From: CAG-533 sp964589375
GTDB lineage: Bacteria; Bacillota_I; Bacilli_A; RF39; UBA660
Direction: 5' to 3'
Assembly (NCBI GenBank): GCA_964589375.1
Contig: CAZPSA010000025.1
Coordinates: forward strand, 1-16,114
Length of the DNA stretch: 16,114 nucleotides
Position numbers and translations under genes: made by a program. How positions within the stretch are numbered: position 1 is the stretch's first letter; each line of letters begins with the position of its first letter. The notes under the pieces were generated by a model. That model was given only the letters and a program-made list of their open reading frames with translations. It searched no databases and was not told where the DNA came from. Shown here piece by piece: positions 1 through 6,019 of this stretch.

Positions 1-61
1 TTAAACCCAAAAGTGTTCCTAAGATGGAAATTAATATTATCTTGGCATTCTTATTATTCAT
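1..61 (-). CDS. N-terminus of a membrane or secreted protein (runs off window)
   Basis: Only the first 20 codons are in the window. The peptide starts MNNKNAK and continues into an uninterrupted hydrophobic stretch (IILISILGTLLGL), so it begins with a signal peptide or a first membrane segment. The ATG at 59-61 is preceded by AGGTG (69-73 on the minus strand) at a 7-nt spacing. A near-consensus promoter with a poly-G spacer lies at 96-123. The family cannot be named from 20 residues. A real gene start is likely because promoter, ribosome binding site and hydrophobic N-terminus line up. Confidence 0.65.
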   Translation of the reverse strand, partial: MNNKNAKIILISILGTLLGL

Positions 62-95
62 AACACATCACCTATATAATTCTATTTTCTATCTA

Positions 96-123
96 ATTAT
101 ATAAATGACCCCCCCCGTGTCAA
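96..123 (-). promoter_or_regulatory. Sigma-A-type promoter with poly-G spacer
   Basis: On the minus strand TTGACA (118-123) and TATAAT (96-101), both perfect consensus boxes, are separated by 16 nt. The spacer begins with C followed by eight G (109-116). The expected start site falls near 85-90, about 25-30 nt before the ATG at 61. The G tract is very unusual in this AT-rich context and sits where slippage would change the distance between the two boxes. Confidence 0.8.
109..116. repeat. Homopolymer of eight C (+) / eight G (-)
   Basis: Eight consecutive C on the plus strand, inside the spacer of the promoter at 96-123. It is the longest G/C homopolymer noticed in the window, where nearly all other long runs are A or T. 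Confidence 0.95.
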
Positions 124-184
124 GTTAATGTTTACACCAAATTATTCTGCGTTATTAACCACTTGATTTTTATTTAAGCAATTT

Positions 185-210
185 AAAAAGCGTCTCAATT
201 AACGCTTTTT
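185..210. terminator. Rho-independent terminator after ftsH (possibly bidirectional)
   Basis: Perfect inverted repeat AAAAAGCGT (185-193) / ACGCTTTTT (202-210) with an 8-nt loop. Read on the minus strand it begins about 10 nt after the ftsH stop at 221 and its 3' arm ends in a T run. The A/T ends of the arms would also give a U tract in the other direction. Confidence 0.8.
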
Positions 211-220
211 TATATGTGAT

Positions 221-1167
221 TTACTTTAAGTTTTCTTCTTTTTTAGTTCTTGGTTTTCTTGAAGGTTTAGAAATAGAACTTTTTTCTTCTTTAGTTTCTT
301 CTTTTAAAGTATCTAATGTTCCGGTGGTAACTAACAAATCAATTTCTTCTTTAGTAATTGTCTCTTTTTCTATTAAAGTATTAGTTAATAACATAACTAA
401 ATCCTTGTTGTCTTTTAATAGTCTTGTTGCTTCTTTATAGCAACTATCAATAATTTTCCTAACTTCTTGATCAATTTCTAACGCCACAGCATCACTAAAA
501 TTTTGGCTCTTGTTATAATCTCTACCTAAGAATACGCCTTCGCTTTTATGTTCTAATTGAACTGGACCTAAATCACTCATACCATATTCTGTAACCATCG
601 CTCTTGCAATTTTGGTTGCTCTGCTAAAATCATCTGATGCCCCAGTTGAAATTTCACCGTTATATAGTTCTTCGCTAACTCTACCAGCAAGTAAGCCGGT
701 TATTTGAGCTAACAATTCATCTTTAGTTAAAATTGATATTTTTTCTTCCTTAGGAAGCATCATAGTATATCCGCCGGCAACACCTCTTGGAATGATAGTA
801 ATTTTATGAACTTCATTGGCATCTTTTAGTTTTAATCCAACAACTGCATGGCCAGACTCATGAATTGCAATAAGTCTTTTTTCTTTTTCTGTTATAGTTC
901 TGCTTACCTTAGCAGGTCCCATTAAAACTCTATCAGTCGCTTCATCAATTTCAGTCATTGTTATACTTGGCAAATTTTTTCTAACAGCTAATAGTGCTGC
1001 TTCATTTAATAGATTTTCTAAATCTGCACCACTAAAACCTGGTGTTCTTTTTGATATATTTTCTAAATTAACGCTCTTATCAAATAATTTATTTTTTGCA
1101 TGAACGTTCAATATTGCTACTCTTTCCTTTTGGTCTGGTAAACTAACAGTTACTTGTCTATCAAATC
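221..1167 (-). CDS. ftsH: ATP-dependent zinc metalloprotease FtsH, C-terminal half (5' end lost in gap)
   Basis: This is the C-terminal 314 residues of a membrane-anchored AAA+ protease that degrades misfolded membrane proteins and short-lived regulators. The readable frame starts at the gap with FDRQVTVSLPDQKER, the end of the AAA second region of homology. It continues through the AAA lid (KRTPGFSGADLENL) into the M41 peptidase: zinc motif HESGH at visible residues 102-106, the MLPKEE segment, and STGASDDFSRAT, whose Asp is the usual third zinc ligand. The tail is Lys/Glu-rich. An internal TTG at 1111 could be taken as a start, but homology continues upstream to the gap, so the gene is 5'-partial. 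Its first 26 visible residues overlap in alignment with the end of the other FtsH fragment (1295-2368) but match at only about 17 positions, so the two are not halves of one gene. A terminator follows at 185-210. Confidence 0.93.
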
Positions 1168-1177
1168 NNNNNNNNNN
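1168..1177. other. Assembly gap (10 N)
   Basis: Ten undefined bases. A round 10-base run usually stands for a scaffold join of unknown real length. It falls inside ftsH coding sequence on the left and next to a short tandem repeat on the right. Confidence 0.98.
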
Positions 1178-1217
1178 AGAATTTACTTTTTTTAAATAGA
1201 ATTTACTTTTTCAATTG
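1178..1217. repeat. Two-copy tandem repeat, period 20, at the gap edge
   Basis: agaatttacttttt occurs at 1178-1191 and again at 1198-1211, exactly 20 nt apart, directly against the N run. More copies may lie inside the gap, which could explain why the assembly broke here, or the repeat may be a contig-end artefact. Confidence 0.7.
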
Positions 1218-1243
1218 ACCAAAATATTTTTTAAAATTAAAAA

Positions 1244-1275
1244 ATCTAAATATTGATTTTATTCAATATTTAGAT
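1244..1275 (-). terminator. Perfect 13-bp AT-rich hairpin with U tract after truncated ftsH
   Basis: ATCTAAATATTGA (1244-1256) and TCAATATTTAGAT (1263-1275) are perfect inverted repeats with a 6-nt loop. On the minus strand the stem ends directly in a run of T. It lies about 20 nt beyond the stop of the truncated ftsH. The form fits an intrinsic terminator, although the stem has few GC pairs. Because it is close to an assembly gap, a contig-end artefact cannot be excluded. Confidence 0.65.
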
Positions 1276-1294
1276 CACAAAATATTATATATAT

Positions 1295-2368
1295 TTATCT
1301 TGCTAAATTTTTATTTCTTGAATGTACTTTTAAGATTTCAATACGACCTTTTAAATCAGGTAATGATACTTCTATTTGTCTATCGAAACGACCTGGTCTT
1401 AATAAAGCAGGGTCTAATACATCAGGTCTATTAGTTGCTGCGATAATAATAATTCCCTCATTTGCACCAAACCCATCCATTTCAGTTAATAACTGATTTA
1501 ACGTTTGCTCTCTTTCATCATGACCGCCACCTAGGCCGGTTCCTCTTTGACGACCAACGGCATCAATTTCATCAATAAATATTAAGCATGGAGCGCTTTG
1601 TTTTGCTTGTTTAAACATATCTCTTACACGAGATGCACCTACTCCAACAAATAGTTCTACAAAATCAGAACCACTAATGTAGTAGAAAGGGACATTAGCT
1701 TCTCCGGCAACTGCTTTAGCAAGTAAGGTTTTACCAGTACCTGGAGGCCCAACTAATAATACGCCCTTAGGAATTCTTGCTCCCATTTTTTGGAATTTTT
1801 TAGGATTTTTTAAGAAGTCAATTAACTCAGCTACTTCTTCTTTTTCTTCAACTAAACCAGCAACATCACTAAAATGTGCTTTAGCTTCTTCATTAAGTTT
1901 TGCCTTGCTTCGGCCAAAATCCATACTATTTTTATTACTTCCGCTAATTTTAGAAAATAACCATAAGGTTGCGGCAATTAATAACATAGTAGGAACAATA
2001 TTAATTATAACTGTTAAAAATCCACTGCTTTCAGGATTAGAATTAGTTACTACCTCAACATTATCTTCTTCAGTATATTTCATAACTTTTTCAATAACTG
2101 CATCTGATAAAGGGGCATTTACTCTAAAACTTTCATTCTTGTCATAGCCATCTAATGAACCAGTAATATAATATACTCCTGCTCCTGACTTGGGGGTAAT
2201 TTCTATTTTTTCTACATTGCCTAAAGATAGTTCACTAATAAACTTATCATAAGATAGATCATTTACGGTATATTTAGACAACTCCATAAACATCATTACT
2301 CCAGCAATTACTAAAAATAATAATAGATATGGCAGTGTTTGTTTTGCAAAATTATTTTTCTTTTTCAT
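1295..2368 (-). CDS. ftsH: FtsH, N-terminal half only: membrane anchor and AAA+ ATPase, no peptidase
   Basis: 357 residues, against roughly 600-700 for a normal FtsH. In order: first membrane segment (about residues 10-28), extracytoplasmic domain (about 30-110), second membrane segment (about 115-138), then the AAA module with Walker A GPPGTGKT, Walker B LIFIDEID, and the second region of homology with TNRPDVLDPALLRPGRFDR. Translation stops ten residues after VHSRNK, exactly where the AAA lid and M41 zinc protease should begin, and a hairpin follows. The ATG at 2366-2368 is preceded by AAGGAG (2376-2381) at 7-nt spacing, and the start overlaps the end of tilS by 17 nt, so the two are co-transcribed. 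It is either a genuine truncated paralogue or pseudogene, or the product of a misjoin at the gap. The usual hpt gene between tilS and ftsH is absent. Confidence 0.88.
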   Translation of the reverse strand: MKKKNNFAKQTLPYLLLFLVIAGVMMFMELSKYTVNDLSYDKFISELSLGNVEKIEITPKSGAGVYYITGSLDGYDKNESFRVNAPLSDAVIEKVMKYTEEDNVEVVTNSNPESSGFLTVIINIVPTMLLIAATLWLFSKISGSNKNSMDFGRSKAKLNEEAKAHFSDVAGLVEEKEEVAELIDFLKNPKKFQKMGARIPKGVLLVGPPGTGKTLLAKAVAGEANVPFYYISGSDFVELFVGVGASRVRDMFKQAKQSAPCLIFIDEIDAVGRQRGTGLGGGHDEREQTLNQLLTEMDGFGANEGIIIIAATNRPDVLDPALLRPGRFDRQIEVSLPDLKGRIEILKVHSRNKNLAR

Positions 2369-3683
2369 TATTTCTCTCCTTTTTAACGTACTTTATTATT
2401 ATATCATAACAATCATCAAAATTACTATCATATTTACTCTTTTTTATCCCCGGTAACCATAAAACTTTACCAGAACTATCGCATACTAGCGGTTGTTTAT
2501 TTCTTTCATTTATTGACATTTTCTTTTCGCTTAAAATCTCCCCAACTTTCTTTGTTCCATTTTTTAAGGTAATCTTGTCACCAATCTTTCTGTTTCTTAC
2601 TATTAAAGGCAAAACTACATCATTATTTCTAATTCTTAGGACATAATTACTCTTTTTTATTTCACTTTCACTAACTATTTTAAGTTTCCAATCATCATGG
2701 CTTATTTCATTTGTTAATATATATTCATAATTTGGATCTTTTGGTTTATAATCAAATATTATTTTATTATAGAATTTAACTATAACTTTTTTGCCAGGCA
2801 GGTTAATAAAACAATTTGCTTTACTATTATTAGATAAATCAATTATCATTTGAACGTGTTTATCAGTTACTAAACTAATACTATCTTTATATATATCCAA
2901 AAGAATTTTCTCAATTACTTTTCTTTTTATAAAGTCGTCTAATAAGTAAAAATTGTTTAAATCTAAAGAGTTAAGAACATAGACTTCTTTTAATACTTTA
3001 TTAACTTCTCTATCAATAAAATCACTGCTTTCACTAATATTATTACTAAACTTTATGAATTTATTATGAATTTCAGGATTTATTTCTTTTAAAATAGGTA
3101 ATATCTTATGTCTACACTTGTTTCTTGTTAAATCACATTCAAGATTTGTTTTATCTATTGCATAGGGAATATTATTTTCTTCATTATATTTTATAATTTC
3201 TTCTTTAGTTAAATATATTAAAGGTCTAACTAGGCTATATCCGCCTAAATTAGTGATTTTTTTAAACCCAGCGTAGCTACTTAGGGTAGCACCTCTTGCT
3301 ATTTTCATTATAACTGTTTCAATTAGATCGTCTCCATGGTGGGCAGTAAATAAATATCTAGATTTATACTTGCTAATGATTTCTTTAAAATAATTATATC
3401 TAAAATTTCTGGCGTATGCTTCAACGTTACCTTTGCCATAACTTGTAATTGTTGTGCTTTCAAATATTATTTTTTTACTTTCGCAATATTTTTTTAATTT
3501 TTTTTCTTCTTCATCAGCTTCTTTTCTAAGTTTATGATTAACGTGAGCTACTACAACTGTAAAACCTAAATTATTTAATATATCTAATAGAGCCATTGAA
3601 TCTGGTCCATAAGAACATGCTAAAACAATCTTTTCATCTTCCCAAATATTTAAAGATTTTAAAAATTTAATCACATTATTCAT
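2352..3683 (-). CDS. tilS: tRNA(Ile)-lysidine synthase TilS
   Basis: TilS uses ATP and lysine to convert C34 of the CAU-anticodon tRNA-Ile to lysidine, so that it reads AUA instead of AUG; it is usually essential. The 443 residues show the N-type ATP pyrophosphatase fold: a P-loop at residues 24-29 (SYGPDS), AHVNHKLR, the ARNFRYNYF segment, and LFTAHHGDDLIETVIMKIARG, followed by C-terminal TilS domains ending in WLPGIKKSKYD. The P-loop is normally SGGxDS, and the first Gly is Tyr here. A longer frame begins with MIWRAI, but GGAGGG at 3689-3694 lies 5 nt before the ATG at 3681-3683, so I take that as the start. The 3' end overlaps the ftsH start by 17 nt, a conserved tilS-ftsH neighbourhood in Firmicutes. 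Confidence 0.93.
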   Translation of the reverse strand: MNNVIKFLKSLNIWEDEKIVLACSYGPDSMALLDILNNLGFTVVVAHVNHKLRKEADEEEKKLKKYCESKKIIFESTTITSYGKGNVEAYARNFRYNYFKEIISKYKSRYLFTAHHGDDLIETVIMKIARGATLSSYAGFKKITNLGGYSLVRPLIYLTKEEIIKYNEENNIPYAIDKTNLECDLTRNKCRHKILPILKEINPEIHNKFIKFSNNISESSDFIDREVNKVLKEVYVLNSLDLNNFYLLDDFIKRKVIEKILLDIYKDSISLVTDKHVQMIIDLSNNSKANCFINLPGKKVIVKFYNKIIFDYKPKDPNYEYILTNEISHDDWKLKIVSESEIKKSNYVLRIRNNDVVLPLIVRNRKIGDKITLKNGTKKVGEILSEKKMSINERNKQPLVCDSSGKVLWLPGIKKSKYDSNFDDCYDIIIKYVKKERNNEKEK

Positions 3684-3688
3684 TATAG

Positions 3689-3694
3689 CCCTCC
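3689..3694 (-). promoter_or_regulatory. Ribosome binding site that fixes the tilS start
   Basis: GGAGGG on the minus strand, 5 nt upstream of the ATG at 3681-3683. The alternative upstream ATG (3699-3701) would place this strong site inside the coding region. Confidence 0.8.
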
Positions 3695-3706
3695 AAATCA
3701 TAAAAT

Positions 3707-3735
3707 AGTTTACATTATTTATAAAAACAAAGCAA
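3707..3735 (-). promoter_or_regulatory. Candidate promoter for tilS-ftsH
   Basis: TTGCTT (3730-3735) and TAAACT (3707-3712) on the minus strand with a 17-nt spacer, between the truA terminator and the tilS ribosome binding site. Both boxes match consensus only partly. An overlapping alternative, TTGTTT-17-TATTTT, is also possible. Confidence 0.4.
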
Positions 3736-3739
3736 GAAA

Positions 3740-3760
3740 AAATAACTACTACAGTTATTT
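3740..3760 (-). terminator. AT-rich hairpin at the end of truA
   Basis: AAATAACT (3740-3747) / AGTTATTT (3753-3760), perfect 8-bp arms with a 5-nt loop, followed on the minus strand by a T run (3735-3739 region). The first arm overlaps the truA stop codon. The shape fits an intrinsic terminator, although only two of the eight stem pairs are not A-U. Confidence 0.55.
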
Positions 3761-4475
3761 AATAAAAAACTTTAATTAGATAAAGCCCACATGCGGGGAC
3801 TGTTTGATATTGTCTGTTTTCTCCTTCAAGCATTTTTTTAATGTCATCTTGGGTTAATTTCCCGTTACCAACATTTATTAAAGCTCCAACTAGATTTCGA
3901 ACCATGTAACGGTAAAAGCTTTTTCCTTCAAACCTGATTGCTAGTATATCTTTTTCTTTTTTAAAACTAATATTGTAAATTATACTATTATAATTTTCTC
4001 TTTCTCCTGAGGTAAATGATTTGAAGGAATGGCCTCCTAATAATAACTTAGATGCTGCTGTCATTTTCTTTATGTTAAGTTTTTTCCTATAATTATATAT
4101 ATAATCATTTAATATTGGGTTATGTTCTCCTAAGTTAATTCTATATTCGTATATTTTCTTTTTAGCATTAAACCTAGCGTGAAAATCATCACTTACTATT
4201 TCAATGTTATTTACATAAATATAGTCACAAAGTAAAGAATTTAGTGCTCTTTTAAGCCCGTTAATAGGGATATCTTTATTTAATTCAAATGATACGCCCT
4301 GACTATAGGCATGAACTCCGCGGTCTGTGCGGCCGGCACCTTTAACTTCAACTTTGTTTTTAACAATCTTTTCAAGTACTCTTTCTAATTCGCCTTGGAC
4401 AGTTAAATGATTATTTAGTTTCTGAAAACCAAAAAACTTACTTCCATCATAACTAACACTAGCCAAATACCTCAT
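3759..4475 (-). CDS. truA: tRNA pseudouridine(38-40) synthase TruA
   Basis: TruA isomerises uridines 38, 39 and 40 in the anticodon stem of many tRNAs. The 238 residues are the normal length. The catalytic motif GAGRTDRGVHA carries the conserved Asp at about residue 51. Other family landmarks are YDGSKFFGFQ near the N-terminus, ARFNAKKKIYEYRI, KSFTSGERENYN, FYRYMVRNLVGALINVG, and the C-terminal ACGLYLIKVFY. The ATG overlaps the stop of the upstream ATPase gene as TAATG, which predicts translational coupling. In most Firmicutes ecfA1-ecfA2-ecfT precede truA; here the two ATPases are present and ecfT is missing. Confidence 0.96.
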   Translation of the reverse strand: MRYLASVSYDGSKFFGFQKLNNHLTVQGELERVLEKIVKNKVEVKGAGRTDRGVHAYSQGVSFELNKDIPINGLKRALNSLLCDYIYVNNIEIVSDDFHARFNAKKKIYEYRINLGEHNPILNDYIYNYRKKLNIKKMTAASKLLLGGHSFKSFTSGERENYNSIIYNISFKKEKDILAIRFEGKSFYRYMVRNLVGALINVGNGKLTQDDIKKMLEGENRQYQTVPACGLYLIKVFY

Positions 4476-5089
4476 TAAAAAACACTCCTATATATAGCTT
4501 TTAGTAATTCTTTACTGTCTAAAGTATAATCTAAATTTGCCCCTTTTTTATTAGCCATATCAATAAATTCAATAATTGGTGGTTTCGAAATTAAATCTTG
4601 CTTAAGAGCAGTTATTATATCGCCTTGATATTTAATAATCTTATTTTTAGAAATAATTATATGTTTAGCATTCTTATTAATAAATAAAACATCATTAGAA
4701 ATTATTATAAAGTTAATATTAAAAGACGCATTAACTGTTTTAATATATTTTGATATCTTATTTTTCATTTTACTATTAAAACCTAAATCAAAATTATTTA
4801 ATATAATAATACTAGGTCTTTTATTGCAGGTATAGACTAAATCCACTAATTTTTTTTCGCCGTGACTTAAATCTTTATATTTTAAATTTGTAATTCCATC
4901 TAGTCCCAGTAAATTAAAGTCAGAAATGTTTTCTTTAAATAATTTCTTGACTTTTTCTTTGTCTTTAATCGAAACATGGCATATATCCTTTACTATTGCT
5001 TCTAGGTCAGTTATTTCCCCTATAAATCCAGTTATATTTTTGTTAGCAAAATAATTATTAACAATGTCGTTACAATACATTATTTCCAT
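4475..5089 (-). CDS. Degenerate ECF-type ABC ATPase (EcfA2 position), no Walker A
   Basis: A 204-residue protein in the place of EcfA2, the ATPase that pairs with EcfA1 to power ECF vitamin and metal importers. It keeps an ABC signature (LSHGEKK, residues 74-80) and a C-terminal segment like EcfA (PPIIEFIDMANKKGANL). The Walker A region reads GFIGEITD at about 21-28, with no GK[S/T]. Walker B reads SIIILNNF, so both acidic residues are Asn. The switch histidine is replaced (ISND). It is shorter than the usual 270-290 residues. It starts inside the last codons of the upstream ATPase gene; ATG at 5089 and an ATG three codons further on are both possible. It cannot hydrolyse ATP alone by family rules but could complete one composite site with its partner. 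The EcfA2 assignment rests mostly on gene order plus the C-terminus. Confidence 0.72.
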   Translation of the reverse strand: MEIMYCNDIVNNYFANKNITGFIGEITDLEAIVKDICHVSIKDKEKVKKLFKENISDFNLLGLDGITNLKYKDLSHGEKKLVDLVYTCNKRPSIIILNNFDLGFNSKMKNKISKYIKTVNASFNINFIIISNDVLFINKNAKHIIISKNKIIKYQGDIITALKQDLISKPPIIEFIDMANKKGANLDYTLDSKELLKAIYRSVF

Positions 5090-5826
5090 AATTCACCAAC
5101 TAAAGCTTTCATGTCAAAAAATTTCTTTTTTAGTAAGTCATAGTAGTTTAAATTGGTACTCAATTCAACTATGAATGGATCTTTCATGCCAATTTTAGAT
5201 AAGTATTCATTACTCGCAAGAATAACTTCACTTTTCTCATAGGCAACTAGTTTTTTATTATCTAGTATTATTATATCTGTTCCAAATAGCAATTCTTCTG
5301 AGTTACTAGTTACGTTTAAAATTGATATTTTATTATTTTTTACATAATTGATTATTTTAAGTTTTTGACTAAATGTTAAATAGGTAAGCATATCATCTAT
5401 TCCCAAAACACTAGGTTTTATTATTAATAAAGATAGTATTTTAATATAGGCTTTTTCATAAATTGTTAGCATACTTATTTTGCTTTCAATGATATCATCT
5501 AAATTAAAGAATTTAACAAAAGCACTAACATTTTTTAAGGCTTGTTTTTCATTTATATTGATTATGAGCTGATAATACATAAGCTCATCTTTTACATAAT
5601 TAGTTTTAAAGTCAAAATTGTTTAAAACCGCTGCTACATTTTTTCTTAAATAGTCAGCACTATATTCGCTAGCTTTCTTATCATCTAAATAAACGTCGTT
5701 ACTTTCTACTTGATTGATTAGGGTTCTAAGGAGGGTTGTTTTTCCACTGCCTATCATTCCTACAATATTAATAAATGGACTTAGTGTTATATCTAGGTTA
5801 TAACTAGCAATTTTAATTTTTTTCAT
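5080..5826 (-). CDS. Degenerate ECF-type ABC ATPase (EcfA1 position), Walker A intact
   Basis: 248 residues with a good Walker A (GMIGSGKTT, residues 23-31), so it probably binds ATP. The other ABC motifs are worn: the Q-loop region reads VLNNFDF where EcfA has Q, the signature is LTIYE (120-124) instead of LSGGQ, Walker B is SVLGIDDML with Asp replacing the catalytic Glu, and the switch His is lost in NVTSNSEE. The C-terminus (KDPFIVELSTNL) resembles EcfA. ATG at 5824-5826 follows AGGGGTG at a reasonable distance. It is first in a three-gene unit with the partner ATPase and truA, behind its own promoter (5851-5879). With its neighbour it keeps exactly one set of Walker A plus signature. Alternatives are a decaying relic or a pair that took on another role. 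Confidence 0.75.
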   Translation of the reverse strand: MKKIKIASYNLDITLSPFINIVGMIGSGKTTLLRTLINQVESNDVYLDDKKASEYSADYLRKNVAAVLNNFDFKTNYVKDELMYYQLIININEKQALKNVSAFVKFFNLDDIIESKISMLTIYEKAYIKILSLLIIKPSVLGIDDMLTYLTFSQKLKIINYVKNNKISILNVTSNSEELLFGTDIIILDNKKLVAYEKSEVILASNEYLSKIGMKDPFIVELSTNLNYYDLLKKKFFDMKALVGELWK

Positions 5827-5850
5827 TTGTCATCACACCCCTGCATCTTA

Positions 5851-5879
5851 ATTGTACTAAATTTAACTTAAAAAGTCTA
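5851..5879 (-). promoter_or_regulatory. Candidate promoter for the ATPase-truA unit
   Basis: TAGACT (5874-5879) and TACAAT (5851-5856) on the minus strand with a 17-nt spacer, just downstream of the yihY terminator and about 25 nt upstream of the first ATG. The -10 box is good; the -35 box matches 4 of 6. Confidence 0.55.
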
Positions 5880-5892
5880 TGATTAACTAAAA

Positions 5893-5920
5893 AGAAACTT
5901 ACGAGTGGTAGTAAGTTTCT
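5893..5920 (-). terminator. Rho-independent terminator after yihY
   Basis: AGAAACTTAC (5893-5902) / GTAAGTTTCT (5911-5920), perfect 10-bp arms with an 8-nt loop, followed on the minus strand by TTTTAG. It closes the orf-GGDEF-yihY transcript and precedes the next promoter. Confidence 0.82.
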
Positions 5921-5922
5921 CA

Positions 5923-5999
5923 AATATTACTTCACAATAGTATTAGTACACCTGATACTAATTTCGTTATTATGAAATAGCTGTACACTAAGTAATATT
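5923..5999 (-). other. Nested inverted repeats, possible structured 3' UTR, small RNA or MITE-like element
   Basis: The 77-base segment is closed by AATATTACTT (5923-5932) / AAGTAATATT (5990-5999), a perfect 10-bp outer pair. Inside are ATTAGTA (5943-5949) / TACTAAT (5957-5963) and ATTTC / GAAAT (about 5961-5977). TGTACAC (5982-5988) and GTGTACA (6003-6009) form another pair across one end. It lies between the yihY stop (6020) and its terminator (5893-5920), so it would be transcribed as part of that 3' end. It is not a tRNA: there is no GTTCRA T-loop and no fitting arms. No known riboswitch motif was recognised. Confidence 0.4.
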
Positions 6000-6019
6000 C
6001 GTGTGTACATTATTATTAT

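Noticed and set aside
216..440. Plus-strand reading frames inside ftsH, ligA, pcrA and the XRE gene
   Set aside because: They are antisense shadows of strongly supported minus-strand genes, without ribosome binding sites or recognisable domains.
5923..5999. tRNA gene in the nested inverted-repeat segment
   Set aside because: Length and outer stem are suggestive, but there is no T-loop GTTCRA, no D-loop pattern, and the inner stems do not fit a cloverleaf.
5893..5999. Riboswitch or T-box leader of the ATPase-truA operon
   Set aside because: A good promoter (5851-5879) lies between the terminator hairpin and the first gene, and no T-box or known riboswitch motif is present; the segment fits the yihY 3' end better.
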